From the NCBI GenBank assembly GCA_047975545.1, contig JBKEDS010000014.1, forward strand, positions 80,836 through 144,835: a stretch of 64,000 nt of DNA, written 5' to 3'. The notes beneath the pieces were generated by a model, which was not told the DNA's origin, did no database searches, and was given only the letters and a program-made list of their open reading frames with translations. Origin of the DNA: JBKEDS01 sp047975545. GTDB lineage: Bacteria; Bacteroidota; Bacteroidia; Flavobacteriales; Flavobacteriaceae. The translations under genes and the position numbers were made by a program. Positions 41,849 to 50,194 of the stretch are shown piece after piece (the stretch's first letter is position 1; the number at the start of each line of letters is the position of its first letter).

Positions 41849-43159
41849 TTATCCTCCAAAATCGTCGAAACGGATATTTTCGTCGGGAAGGCCAAAATCC
41901 TGTCCCATTTTTTCAACCGCTTTGTTCATTAACGGCGGCCCACAGAAGTATAGTTCAATATCTTCTGGCGAATCGTGTAGGTTTAAGTAATTATCAATTA
42001 CGCAATTATGGATAAACCCAACAAAGCCATCGCCTGCTTCATCGTTAATATCTTTTTTCACTTTCCAGTTATCTTCCGGAAGGGGTTCGGATAACGCTAA
42101 GTAAAACTTAAAGTTGGGGAACTCGCGTTCTAATTCCTTAAAATGTTCTAAATAAAACAGCTCGCGTTTTGAGCGCCCACCGTACCAATACGTTACTTTA
42201 CGGCCTGTTCTAAGGGTTTTAAACAAGTGGTACAAGTGCGAGCGCATGGGCGCCATTCCGGCACCACCGCCAACATAAAGCATTTCGGCATCGCTTTCGT
42301 TAATAAAGAACTCGCCATAAGGCCCGGAAATAATAACCTTGTCGCCTGGCTTTTGCGCAAAAATATATGACGAGGCCACACCGGGGTTTACGTCCATCCA
42401 TCCGTTTTTATTCCTATCCCATGGCGGGGTTGCAATACGCACGTTAAGCATAATATCGCGCCCTTCGGCAGGGTAAGAGGCCATGGAATAAGCACGCTCT
42501 ACCGTTTCGGTGTTTTTCATTACCAAGGGCCATAAACCGAATTTATCCCATTCGGCTTGGAACTTATCGGGGGTTTCGTGTTCCTCGGGGTGCGCCGTAA
42601 TATCGATATCGGCATATTTTATTTCGCATGGCGGAATTTCAATTTGAATATAACCGCCCGCTTTATAGTTCATATCCTCCGGGATGCGTACCACAAACTC
42701 CTTAATAAACGAGGCTACGTTGTAGTTGCGCACCACTTCGGCTTCCCATTTTTTAATACCGAAAACCTCTTCGGGAATGGTAATTTCCATGTCCTGTTTT
42801 ACCTTAACCTGACAGGCCAAACGAACACCGTGCTGCAACTCCTTACGGGTAAAGTGCGGTGTTTCGGTTGGTAAGGCCTCGCCCCCACCCGATAACACGT
42901 GGCATTCGCACTGGATACAGGTGCCACCACCACCACAGGCCGATGGCAAAAATATTTTTGAGTTGCCAAGCGTAGACAATAAACTACCGCCCGAAGCGAC
43001 TTCTATTTCCTTTTCGCCATTAATTTTAATCTTTACGGGGCCAGATGGCGATAATTTTTGTTTTACTATTAAAAGCAACGCTATAAGTATTAGCGTAATA
43101 ACCAAAAAGGCCGCTACCGTTGCTACTATGGTTCCTGTTGTACTTGCTGCTAATATCAT
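41849..43159 (-). CDS. nqrF: Na+-translocating NADH:quinone reductase subunit F
   Basis: The NADH-oxidising subunit of the sodium pump, 436 residues. A transmembrane helix (about 10-32) is followed by a 2Fe-2S ferredoxin domain with C75, C81, C84 and C116 as ligands (ACGGGGTCIQCEC, LACQV), an FAD-binding domain (RAYSMASYP) and an NADH-binding domain (GGGAGMAPMRSH). Electrons pass from NADH through FAD to the iron-sulfur centre and on to the membrane subunits. It is the last gene of the operon, one base after nqrE, and is followed by an intrinsic terminator. Confidence 0.97.
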   Translation of the reverse strand: MILAASTTGTIVATVAAFLVITLILIALLLIVKQKLSPSGPVKIKINGEKEIEVASGGSLLSTLGNSKIFLPSACGGGGTCIQCECHVLSGGGEALPTETPHFTRKELQHGVRLACQVKVKQDMEITIPEEVFGIKKWEAEVVRNYNVASFIKEFVVRIPEDMNYKAGGYIQIEIPPCEIKYADIDITAHPEEHETPDKFQAEWDKFGLWPLVMKNTETVERAYSMASYPAEGRDIMLNVRIATPPWDRNKNGWMDVNPGVASSYIFAQKPGDKVIISGPYGEFFINESDAEMLYVGGGAGMAPMRSHLYHLFKTLRTGRKVTYWYGGRSKRELFYLEHFKELEREFPNFKFYLALSEPLPEDNWKVKKDINDEAGDGFVGFIHNCVIDNYLNLHDSPEDIELYFCGPPLMNKAVEKMGQDFGLPDENIRFDDFGG

Positions 43160-43160
43160 A

Positions 43161-43880
43161 CTACTTATTAACTTTTAAGTTGTTGGCTAACTCTTGGTCG
43201 TCGTTATCTTGTTTTTGAGGTTCAACCTTAACGGTTTTTTCTTCTTTTTTAGATTCTTCATCACCTCCGGTTAACATACCGCCAAAGCTCATAAACCCAA
43301 TGGCCATTAAGCCTGTAATAATAAAGGTAATGCCCAACCCCCGTAAAGGTGCGGGTACGTTGGAGTAACGTATTTTTTCGCGAATGGCGGCAATGGCCAA
43401 AATAGCCAAAAACCAACCAATGCCCGAGCCAAATCCGTATACCGATGCCAAACCTATGGTAGGTATTTCACGCGATTGCATAAACAACGACCCGCCCAAA
43501 ATAGCACAGTTTACGGCTATAAGTGGTAAAAAGATACCGAGGGAATTGTATAATGAAGGTGAAAATTTTTCAACCACAATTTCAACCAATTGTACCATGG
43601 TTGCTATGGTTGCGATAAACAGAATGAAAGATAGGAAACTTAAATCGTAATCGGCATACTCGGCACCCAACCATTTAAGCGCTCCGGGCTGAAGGATGTA
43701 TTGGTCCAACAACCAGTTTACCGGTACGGTTACCGTAAGTACAAATATAACGGCTGCGCCCAGACCAACGGCTGTTGATACTTTTTTAGATACCGCCAAG
43801 TAGGAACACATGCCCAAGAACGTGGCAAATACCATGTTGTCGATAAATATTGATTTTAAAAATAACTCTAAATGTTCCAT
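43161..43880 (-). CDS. nqrE: Na+-translocating NADH:quinone reductase subunit E
   Basis: Integral membrane subunit with six helices and a conserved start ([24 protein letters not shown]); NqrE and NqrD are homologous and insert as an inverted pair. The Cys in GMCSY and the Cys in NCAILGG are the expected positions for ligating the membrane iron centre shared with NqrD. At 239 residues it exceeds the usual 200 or so: a charged, helix-poor tail of about 35 residues ([16 protein letters not shown]...) follows the last membrane helix. The tail is absent from the classical enterobacterial/vibrio subunit. Confidence 0.95.
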   Translation of the reverse strand: MEHLELFLKSIFIDNMVFATFLGMCSYLAVSKKVSTAVGLGAAVIFVLTVTVPVNWLLDQYILQPGALKWLGAEYADYDLSFLSFILFIATIATMVQLVEIVVEKFSPSLYNSLGIFLPLIAVNCAILGGSLFMQSREIPTIGLASVYGFGSGIGWFLAILAIAAIREKIRYSNVPAPLRGLGITFIITGLMAIGFMSFGGMLTGGDEESKKEEKTVKVEPQKQDNDDQELANNLKVNK

Positions 43881-43954
43881 ATATTTTAGTTTTTAGTTGT
43901 TAGTTTCCAGTTGTTGGCCCGATAGCCTTCAACTTTTAAACTGCAAACCAATTT

Positions 43955-44602
43955 TTAATGATCTTCGATTAATGCTTTGTTTCGGCTACGTTGTACCCAA
44001 ATAATAATACCCACCACAATTAACGCCATTGGCGCCAATAGCATAAAGCCGTTGTTTTCGTAACCAATGCTGTACAGTCCTGTTTTGGCAATGGGGTCGC
44101 CCAGTACTTTGTAGCCCAAAAGCGTACCCGAACCCAACAGTTCCCTAAAAAAGCCCACGATTATTAAAATAACACCGTAGCCCAGGGCATTGCCTACACC
44201 GTCCAAGAACGAACGCCATGGCCCGTTGCCCAAGGCAAAAGCCTCGAAACGCCCCATGATGATACAGTTTGTAATAATAAGGCCGATAAAGGCGCCCAGC
44301 TCCTTACTTAACTGGTATGAAAATGCTTTTAGCACTTGGTCCACAATAATTACCAAAGCAGCGACTACGGTTAGCTGAACGATAATCCTTATTTTAGAAG
44401 GGATAATGTTTCTAATAAGTGAAATAACCACATTACCCACGCCCAATACAAATATTACGGAAATTGACATTACAATCGATGCCTTTAATTGCGCCGTAAT
44501 GGCCAAAGCCGAACAAATACCGAGTACTTGGATAGTAATCGGGTTATCGTCCGCTAATGGGTCTAATATTAATTTTCTGTCTTTTTTAGATAAAAGTGCC
44601 AT
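43955..44602 (-). CDS. nqrD: Na+-translocating NADH:quinone reductase subunit D
   Basis: Integral membrane subunit of 215 residues with six helices, homologous to NqrE and RnfA/E. Family features are the start LSKKDRKLILDPLADDNPITIQVLGICSALA, with the conserved Cys in GICSAL, and TNCIIMGRFEAFA with the second Cys. These residues bind the iron centre between NqrD and NqrE. It lies three bases after nqrC and 74 before nqrE in the operon. Confidence 0.97.
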   Translation of the reverse strand: MALLSKKDRKLILDPLADDNPITIQVLGICSALAITAQLKASIVMSISVIFVLGVGNVVISLIRNIIPSKIRIIVQLTVVAALVIIVDQVLKAFSYQLSKELGAFIGLIITNCIIMGRFEAFALGNGPWRSFLDGVGNALGYGVILIIVGFFRELLGSGTLLGYKVLGDPIAKTGLYSIGYENNGFMLLAPMALIVVGIIIWVQRSRNKALIEDH

Positions 44603-44605
44603 AAA

Positions 44606-45358
44606 TTAATTGTTTTTTAAAGTTTTAAAATAAGGTACGTACAATTTTAAATCGTTTCTAAGCATTGCTGCTACGCCATCGCCTGTAATGGTTGCCCCTG
44701 CTATGGCATCTACCTCGTTATCTGTTTTATCTTTATTTAAGGGGTCGGCATTGCTTTTTGAAATGTTTATCCCTACAAAATTACCGGATTGGTCCAATAA
44801 ATGTTCACCTATAAAATCGTCCATAAAGAATCGTTCCTTAATGTTTGCGCCAAGACCCGCTGTTTCGCCTTGATGGTCAAAATAAGCGCCTTGAACCACC
44901 ATGTCCTTGTCCATGGCCACGTAAGCCCAAACGGCATCCCAAAGCCCTTTCCCTCTAATGGGTGCTATGTAAAATGTTTTGCCGTCCTTTTCGCCTACAA
45001 ATAACGGCAAGCGGCGTTGTTGGCCGTCTTTGGCTGCGGATTGTTCTTTTTTTACATCGATTAAATAGGCTTCTTTATCTTCCTTAACATCCGTACCGTT
45101 TGTAATTACCAATTGGTGCGTAATATATTTTGAAAACTCTTCGCCTACTTTAGCATCGGCTACAAAAGCCACGCTACTTTCATCGTTTTCGTTTACGCCC
45201 ATGGCGTACAGTATATTTTGCTGCTTTTCTATACGTTTGTTTTCGTCAATTTTCGGTCGTAAGCTCGAGGCAACAAATGCCAATAAAGCGCCCACAACAA
45301 CTACCATTCCTATGGCAAAAATTACCGTATACGAATTTTTATCTGTTTTGCTTTCCAT
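44606..45358 (-). CDS. nqrC: Na+-translocating NADH:quinone reductase subunit C
   Basis: A 250-residue subunit with one N-terminal transmembrane helix (about 11-32) and a periplasmic FMN-binding domain. The covalent FMN site is in DAIAGATITG, where T225 is the expected phosphoester-linked Thr (family pattern S/A-GATxT). The GETAGLGA segment before it is typical of FMN_bind domains. It starts two bases after nqrB stops and precedes nqrD by three bases. Confidence 0.97.
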   Translation of the reverse strand: MESKTDKNSYTVIFAIGMVVVVGALLAFVASSLRPKIDENKRIEKQQNILYAMGVNENDESSVAFVADAKVGEEFSKYITHQLVITNGTDVKEDKEAYLIDVKKEQSAAKDGQQRRLPLFVGEKDGKTFYIAPIRGKGLWDAVWAYVAMDKDMVVQGAYFDHQGETAGLGANIKERFFMDDFIGEHLLDQSGNFVGINISKSNADPLNKDKTDNEVDAIAGATITGDGVAAMLRNDLKLYVPYFKTLKNN

Positions 45359-45360
45359 AA

Positions 45361-46587
45361 TTAAGCCGCTTTAACTTTTAAACGTTTTTTTCTTTTGCTA
45401 ACATTGCCCTGTACCACGTAATGGTCTATGGTTGGCGCAAACACGTTCATTAACAAGATGGCCAACATAACGCCCTCGGGGTATGCCGGATTAAATACAC
45501 GGATAAGGATTGAGATAAAACCTATTAAAAAGCCGTAAATCCACTTTCCTTTATTGGTTTGCGAGGCCGTTACGGGGTCGGTAGCCATAAATACGGTACC
45601 AAAGGCAAAACCGCCCAATAGCAAATGCTCCCAAAACGGTGTATTCATTAATGAATAAAACTTGCTGCCCGAACCGATTATGCCCGCAGCCGTAATTTGG
45701 TTGAAGATAAGCCCCATAACCAAAGCGCCTATAACGGAAGACAACATGATTCGCCAGCTTCCTATTTTGGTGAATATAAGGAACAAACCGCCCAATAAAA
45801 TCAACAAGGCCGATGTTTCGCCCACCGAACCGGGGATAAACCCATAAAACATATCCATAACGGAATAATTGGTATGGTGGCCAAGCGCAAGGCTTCCTAA
45901 AATGGTTTCGCCCGAAATGGCATCTAAATTTGCGCCCGAGGCAATTTCGTTGGCACGCTCTACGGCACCCGTAACCCAAACCTTATCGCCCGACATCCAA
46001 GTAGGATAGGCAAAGAACAAAAAGGCACGAATGGTAAGTGCGGGGTTTAAAATATTCATGCCCGTACCGCCAAACACCTCTTTTCCTATTACAACGCCAA
46101 ATACAACGGCAACGGCCAACATCCATAACGGAATATCGATGGGCACGATAAGCGGCACTAACATACCGGTTACCAAATAGCCTTCTTCGACCTCGTGGCC
46201 TTTTATGGTGGCGAAAATAAACTCGACACCCAAGCCTACGCCATAGGACACGATAACCAACGGAAGGATTTTCCAAAAACCTATTGTAAAGTTATCCAAG
46301 GTCCAAAACTCCGAGCTAAAAAACCCGCTTGTTACGGCTTGAATATCGCCAATGGCCAAATTGTGCTGGTAGCCCGCATTGAACATACCAAATATTAAAC
46401 AGGGCAGCATGGCCATGATAACGGTGTTCATGGTACGCTTTAAATCGTCGGCCGCCTTAACGTGCGTACCACCGTGGGTGGTTTCGTTAGGCGTATATAA
46501 AAAAGTATGCAGCGCATTAAATGCGGGCGCCATCTTGGTGCCTTTATACTTTTCCTTTAAATTATTTAAATTACTTTTTAAGCTCAT
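45361..46587 (-). CDS. nqrB: Na+-translocating NADH:quinone reductase subunit B
   Basis: The ten-helix membrane subunit that carries a covalent FMN and riboflavin and forms the Na+ channel with NqrD/E. The 408 residues include the conserved MNTVIMAMLPCLIFGMFNAGYQ, GTGMNILNPALTIRAFLFFAYP and, as FMN attachment candidate, T228 in AISGETILG. It lies 35 bases after nqrA and just before nqrC. The conserved domain begins near residue 50, and the N-terminal 50 residues are the usual cytoplasmic arm. Confidence 0.97.
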   Translation of the reverse strand: MSLKSNLNNLKEKYKGTKMAPAFNALHTFLYTPNETTHGGTHVKAADDLKRTMNTVIMAMLPCLIFGMFNAGYQHNLAIGDIQAVTSGFFSSEFWTLDNFTIGFWKILPLVIVSYGVGLGVEFIFATIKGHEVEEGYLVTGMLVPLIVPIDIPLWMLAVAVVFGVVIGKEVFGGTGMNILNPALTIRAFLFFAYPTWMSGDKVWVTGAVERANEIASGANLDAISGETILGSLALGHHTNYSVMDMFYGFIPGSVGETSALLILLGGLFLIFTKIGSWRIMLSSVIGALVMGLIFNQITAAGIIGSGSKFYSLMNTPFWEHLLLGGFAFGTVFMATDPVTASQTNKGKWIYGFLIGFISILIRVFNPAYPEGVMLAILLMNVFAPTIDHYVVQGNVSKRKKRLKVKAA

Positions 46588-46622
46588 CTATTTCGTATTT
46601 TTCACTTTAAAAATGAATCTTG

Positions 46623-47975
46623 TTACCCTATTTCCTTCAACATTAAATCCAGCCCGTCCCTGATAATTTTTTGGTGCGGTTGCTTGGACACGCAAACAAA
46701 TTCGGTTAGGGCAAAATCCTCGGGGGCTACCTCGTACATGCCAAGGGCTTCCATTTCGTCTAAATCCTTGTACATACAGGATTTTAAAATTTGCATGGGG
46801 TAAATGTCCAAGGGAAACACTTCCTCGTAAGCACCCGTTACCACAAAGGCACGGTGTTCGCCGTTTGTATTGGTGTTTAAGTTATATACTTTTTTAGGAT
46901 TTAACCACGAAAAAGTTAAGGCTCTTGAGGTTGATACTTTATTGAAAATGGGTTTTGTCCAACCAAAAAGCTCGTAATCGTCGCCTTCGGGGATTATGGT
47001 TACCAAATTGCTGTAATAGCCAAGATAGCCATCTGGGCCTATTTGTTTTCCGCTTAGCACATTGCCCGAAATAATACGAACGTGCGCATTTTTGGCAATG
47101 CCTTTATCGTAAATCAGGGTGGCTATTTCGCTTCCTATTTTGGTGGTAAAGTATCTTGGTTTTTCAACTTCCGAACCGGCCAGGGCCACGATGCGCTCGG
47201 CGTTGAATTTTCCGGTTAGCAATTCTTCACCTATAACAACAAGGTCTTGCGCATTAACCGTCCAAACCACTTCGCCTTTGTTTACGGGGTTTATTTTGTT
47301 AATTTGGGTACCCACGTTGCCAACGGGGTGCGGCCCTGAAATTTGGTGTACGGTAACACCCGAAAGTCCCGCCAATGGCGAGGCGGTAGATTTTACCGAC
47401 ACATGGATTTTTCCTTCGGTAAGTTTGCCCAATGCCGTAATGGCGGCTTGTAGTTGGGTTTCTTTTCCCTTTAAAGTGAAATCGAAATCGGCCGCCAATG
47501 GTGCGCTATCGTAACCCGAAATAAAAATGGCCTTGGGCGCTTTTTCGGGCTTGGCAATAACATCGTACGGGCGTTGTTTTATAAACGTCCAGCAACCAGA
47601 TTCCAGTAAACGGGCTTTTACCGCTTCCGGCTTGGCCGAACCTACATTAAAACTACCTAAATCGTGATAGGTTTGTTCGTTATCGGCTTGTATTTTAATG
47701 GCCAATATTTTGCGTTTTTCACCCCGGGTAATTTCTATAATTTCGCCCGAAACGGGAGAAACAAACTTGATGCTTTCGTTGGATTTGTCGTAAAAAACAG
47801 GCTCGCCCGCTTTTACTTTTGCTCCAACTTTTAAAATTAATTTTGGTGTAACGCCGTGGAAATCCTCAGGCCGTAAAACATAAAAGTTACTCGAAACTGC
47901 CTTTTCCAAGGTTTTTTCTGCTTCGCCTTTAAGTTTAATGTTTAGACCTTTTTTAATGCGAATGTCGTTTGACAT
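46623..47975 (-). CDS. nqrA: Na+-translocating NADH:quinone reductase subunit A
   Basis: First gene of the nqr operon, encoding the 450-residue peripheral subunit associated with ubiquinone/menaquinone reaction. The N-terminal half (RIKKGLNIKLKGEAEKTLEKA, VKAGEPVFYDKSNESIKFVSPVSGEI) is a biotinyl-lipoyl-like barrel, and the middle IHVSVKSTASPL ... SGPHPVGNVGTQINKINPVNKGEVVWTV is strongly conserved in NqrA. The full A-B-C-D-E-F order is preserved, so the pump is likely functional. A -7 box (48011-48018) lies about 35 bases upstream. Confidence 0.97.
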   Translation of the reverse strand: MSNDIRIKKGLNIKLKGEAEKTLEKAVSSNFYVLRPEDFHGVTPKLILKVGAKVKAGEPVFYDKSNESIKFVSPVSGEIIEITRGEKRKILAIKIQADNEQTYHDLGSFNVGSAKPEAVKARLLESGCWTFIKQRPYDVIAKPEKAPKAIFISGYDSAPLAADFDFTLKGKETQLQAAITALGKLTEGKIHVSVKSTASPLAGLSGVTVHQISGPHPVGNVGTQINKINPVNKGEVVWTVNAQDLVVIGEELLTGKFNAERIVALAGSEVEKPRYFTTKIGSEIATLIYDKGIAKNAHVRIISGNVLSGKQIGPDGYLGYYSNLVTIIPEGDDYELFGWTKPIFNKVSTSRALTFSWLNPKKVYNLNTNTNGEHRAFVVTGAYEEVFPLDIYPMQILKSCMYKDLDEMEALGMYEVAPEDFALTEFVCVSKQPHQKIIRDGLDLMLKEIG

Positions 47976-48010
47976 AGTTTTGTATTGAGATTATTGTCTA
48001 AAAAATCGCT

Positions 48011-48018
48011 GCAAAAAT
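48011..48018 (-). promoter_or_regulatory. -7 box of the nqr operon
   Basis: TATTTTTG on the minus strand fits TAnnTTTG; the leader to the nqrA ATG would be about 30 bases. The -33 element is not clear. Confidence 0.55.
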
Positions 48019-48141
48019 ACAAGATTTCTTTAGTATTTAATTAATTTGAATTTGATATTTCATTATTTGTATTTGTTCTAAATAACCCAAAGCCGAATGG
48101 GCATAATTTTTGTATATCTTTACAAAATATTTCAATTTAAA

Positions 48142-49392
48142 ATGAAGCAAAACACGTTTTCCGCTCTGTTTATTTTTCTTTTTTCCATAATTGGTTTTTC
48201 GCAAACGCAAGAAATTGCGCCACCCGATTTTATAAAAACCATAACTTTTAAAGGAACCTCTATTGAAACGCAATTGCCCATTATTAAACTGGGCGACGCC
48301 CTAAGCCTGGAATTCGACGCCCTTAATGGCGACGAGGACGATTATTACTACAAAATCGAACATTTTAATTACGATTGGACGCCTTCGGTTTTGGTGAAAT
48401 CGGAATACATGGACGGTTTTGACAACCAGCGCATCCGCAACTACGAAAACTCCTTTAACACCTACCAAATTTATTCGCACTACAGCTTGAGCATCCCCAA
48501 TGCACAAACCAAGGGCTTAAAGGTTTCGGGCAATTACATGATTTCGGTTTACAACGATAACGGCGAACCTGTTTTTTTCAGAAAATTTATGGTTTACGAA
48601 AACGTATCAACCGTTGGCATTGCCCTAAAACGCTCGCGCGACCTTGAATTTATAGACGAAAAACAACGCACCGAAATTAGTATTACCCCACAAAATTTCA
48701 CCTTTAACAACCCCAAACAAACCGTTAAGCTGCTTATTATACAAAACAACAACCTAAACACCGCCATAACGGACATAAAACCGCAGTACACCGTTGGCAA
48801 CCAGCTTATTTACAAATACGATACTGAAACCGCTTTTTGGGGCGGCAACGAATATTTGTTTTTCGAAAACAAGGATATTCGGGGCGCTACCAATGCCGTG
48901 CAGTTTGTCGACCTAAAGGATTTGTACCACAACTACCTATTTACAAACCTTGAGCGGGCAAGCAAGCCCTACACCTACAATCCCGACATTAATGGCAGCT
49001 ATGTGGTTACGGCCTTAGATGCCGAAAACCCAAATATTGAAGCCGATTACGCTTGGGTACATTTTTCATTAAAAGCCGAGGATTATTTTTCCAATAATAA
49101 CGTGTACGTATACGGCAGTTTTAACAATTTTGAGCTTAACGATACCAATAAGATGAATTACGACGAGGGCAAAAATGTTTTCGTAAAATCCATTTTGCTA
49201 AAACAAGGCTTTTACAATTACAAATACGTAATCCTTAATAAAGAAGGTTTTTTAGATGAAGGCGCCATAGGCGGCAATTTTTACCAAACCGAAAACAACT
49301 ATAAAGTAGTGGTATACTACCGCGACCTGGGCGGGCGCTACGACAAAATTGTTGGTTTGGGCGAAGGCACGTCGGTTAATATTTCGAATTAG
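48142..49392 (+). CDS. type IX secretion system Plug protein (DUF5103)
   Basis: A secreted 416-residue protein (signal peptide about 1-20, ending GFSQ) whose sequence matches the DUF5103 family, now known as the T9SS Plug, which closes the periplasmic side of the SprA translocon in Flavobacterium. The conserved start IKTITFKGTSIETQLPIIKLGDALSLEFDALNGDEDDYYY and the YGSFNNFELNDTNKM block near residue 325 are the recognised pieces. The ATG at 48142 gives a clean signal peptide; the frame also opens 45 bases earlier. It stands alone, divergent from nqrA. Confidence 0.85.
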   Translation: MKQNTFSALFIFLFSIIGFSQTQEIAPPDFIKTITFKGTSIETQLPIIKLGDALSLEFDALNGDEDDYYYKIEHFNYDWTPSVLVKSEYMDGFDNQRIRNYENSFNTYQIYSHYSLSIPNAQTKGLKVSGNYMISVYNDNGEPVFFRKFMVYENVSTVGIALKRSRDLEFIDEKQRTEISITPQNFTFNNPKQTVKLLIIQNNNLNTAITDIKPQYTVGNQLIYKYDTETAFWGGNEYLFFENKDIRGATNAVQFVDLKDLYHNYLFTNLERASKPYTYNPDINGSYVVTALDAENPNIEADYAWVHFSLKAEDYFSNNNVYVYGSFNNFELNDTNKMNYDEGKNVFVKSILLKQGFYNYKYVILNKEGFLDEGAIGGNFYQTENNYKVVVYYRDLGGRYDKIVGLGEGTSVNISN

Positions 49393-49691
49393 AATTGGAT
49401 TACGAGTTATGAGTAACAATTTTTGAAGTGAAGCGTCATTGCGAGCGAAGTGAAGCAATCTTTTAATTGAATGCAGATTAACAAACAACAATTTTGTACC
49501 CTGAGCTTGCCGAAGGGAACGATTTTTGAAAAAACACACAGTAAATCCCTGCGAAAAACCTCGGCGAAACTTTGTGGAACAACCAACAACGATTTTTTTT
49601 TCGAGCCCTCCAAACATCCAAAAACCAAATTCGCGCCGTATAATATTTAACACTACCAATAAACAAAATTAACTACCTTTGCCCTAACATT
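49393..49691. other. 299-base spacer holding two dispersed repeats
   Basis: The spacer has GTCATTGCGAGCGAAGTGAAGCAATC-type sequence (49435-49460) and CCCTGAGCTTGCCGAAGGG-type sequence (49496-49520). Both are short dispersed repeats common in flavobacterial genomes. The open frames across it (such as the 135-codon minus frame at 49252-49659) read through the repeats and overlap the Plug gene, so no gene is called. Confidence 0.65.
49674..49681 (+). promoter_or_regulatory. -7 box of apaG
   Basis: TACCTTTG fits TAnnTTTG and ends ten bases before the apaG ATG, giving a very short leader. Confidence 0.55.
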
Positions 49692-50078
49692 ATGGTACAG
49701 CAAATAACAAAAGGCATAAAAATTTCGGTTAAAACCAAATACCAAGGAACGTTTTACAACGACCATAAAATCCGTTATGCCTTTGCCTACACCATAACCA
49801 TTGAAAACCAAAGCAACGATTCGGTACAACTTTACGCCCGCCACTGGGAAATCCTAGACGCCCTAAACCCAATAGAAATAGTAGACGGCGAAGGCGTAAT
49901 AGGCCAAAAACCCGTTATAAAACCGGGGCATTCGCATACGTATAGTTCGGGCTGCTTGTTGGCTTCGCCATTTGGCACCATGCAGGGGCATTATAATATG
50001 GTAAACTTTACCACCACCAAAAAATTTACGGTCGATATACCATCTTTTAATTTAAGCGCCCCTTTTGCTTTAAATTAA
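49692..50078 (+). CDS. apaG: ApaG domain protein
   Basis: A 128-residue protein of the ApaG family, a small immunoglobulin-like beta-sandwich implicated in Co2+/Mg2+ resistance and Ap4A metabolism. Characteristic pieces are the paired-strand core FAYTITIENQSNDSVQLYARHWEI, the glycine-rich turn VDGEGVIGQKPVIKPG and the closing TYSSGCLLASPFGTMQGHYNMV. Length matches the family (about 125). It is a single gene with its own promoter and is followed by pruA after 116 bases. Confidence 0.95.
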   Translation: MVQQITKGIKISVKTKYQGTFYNDHKIRYAFAYTITIENQSNDSVQLYARHWEILDALNPIEIVDGEGVIGQKPVIKPGHSHTYSSGCLLASPFGTMQGHYNMVNFTTTKKFTVDIPSFNLSAPFALN

Positions 50079-50148
50079 AAGCCGTCTTCATTTTCAACAT
50101 TTAACGCTTTTTATGAAGTCCATAGCGACAAAATCTTTTTTAAATCGC

Positions 50149-50156
50149 TAACTTTG
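50149..50156 (+). promoter_or_regulatory. -7 box of pruA
   Basis: TAACTTTG fits TAnnTTTG, 38 bases before the pruA ATG. Confidence 0.55.
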
Positions 50157-50194
50157 TAGCATTATTTCAAACTATAACTATTAAAAACGAAATT

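Noticed and set aside
49252..49659. 135-codon minus-strand frame and others overlapping it.
   Set aside because: They consist of dispersed repeats plus the antisense of the Plug gene; no domain is seen.
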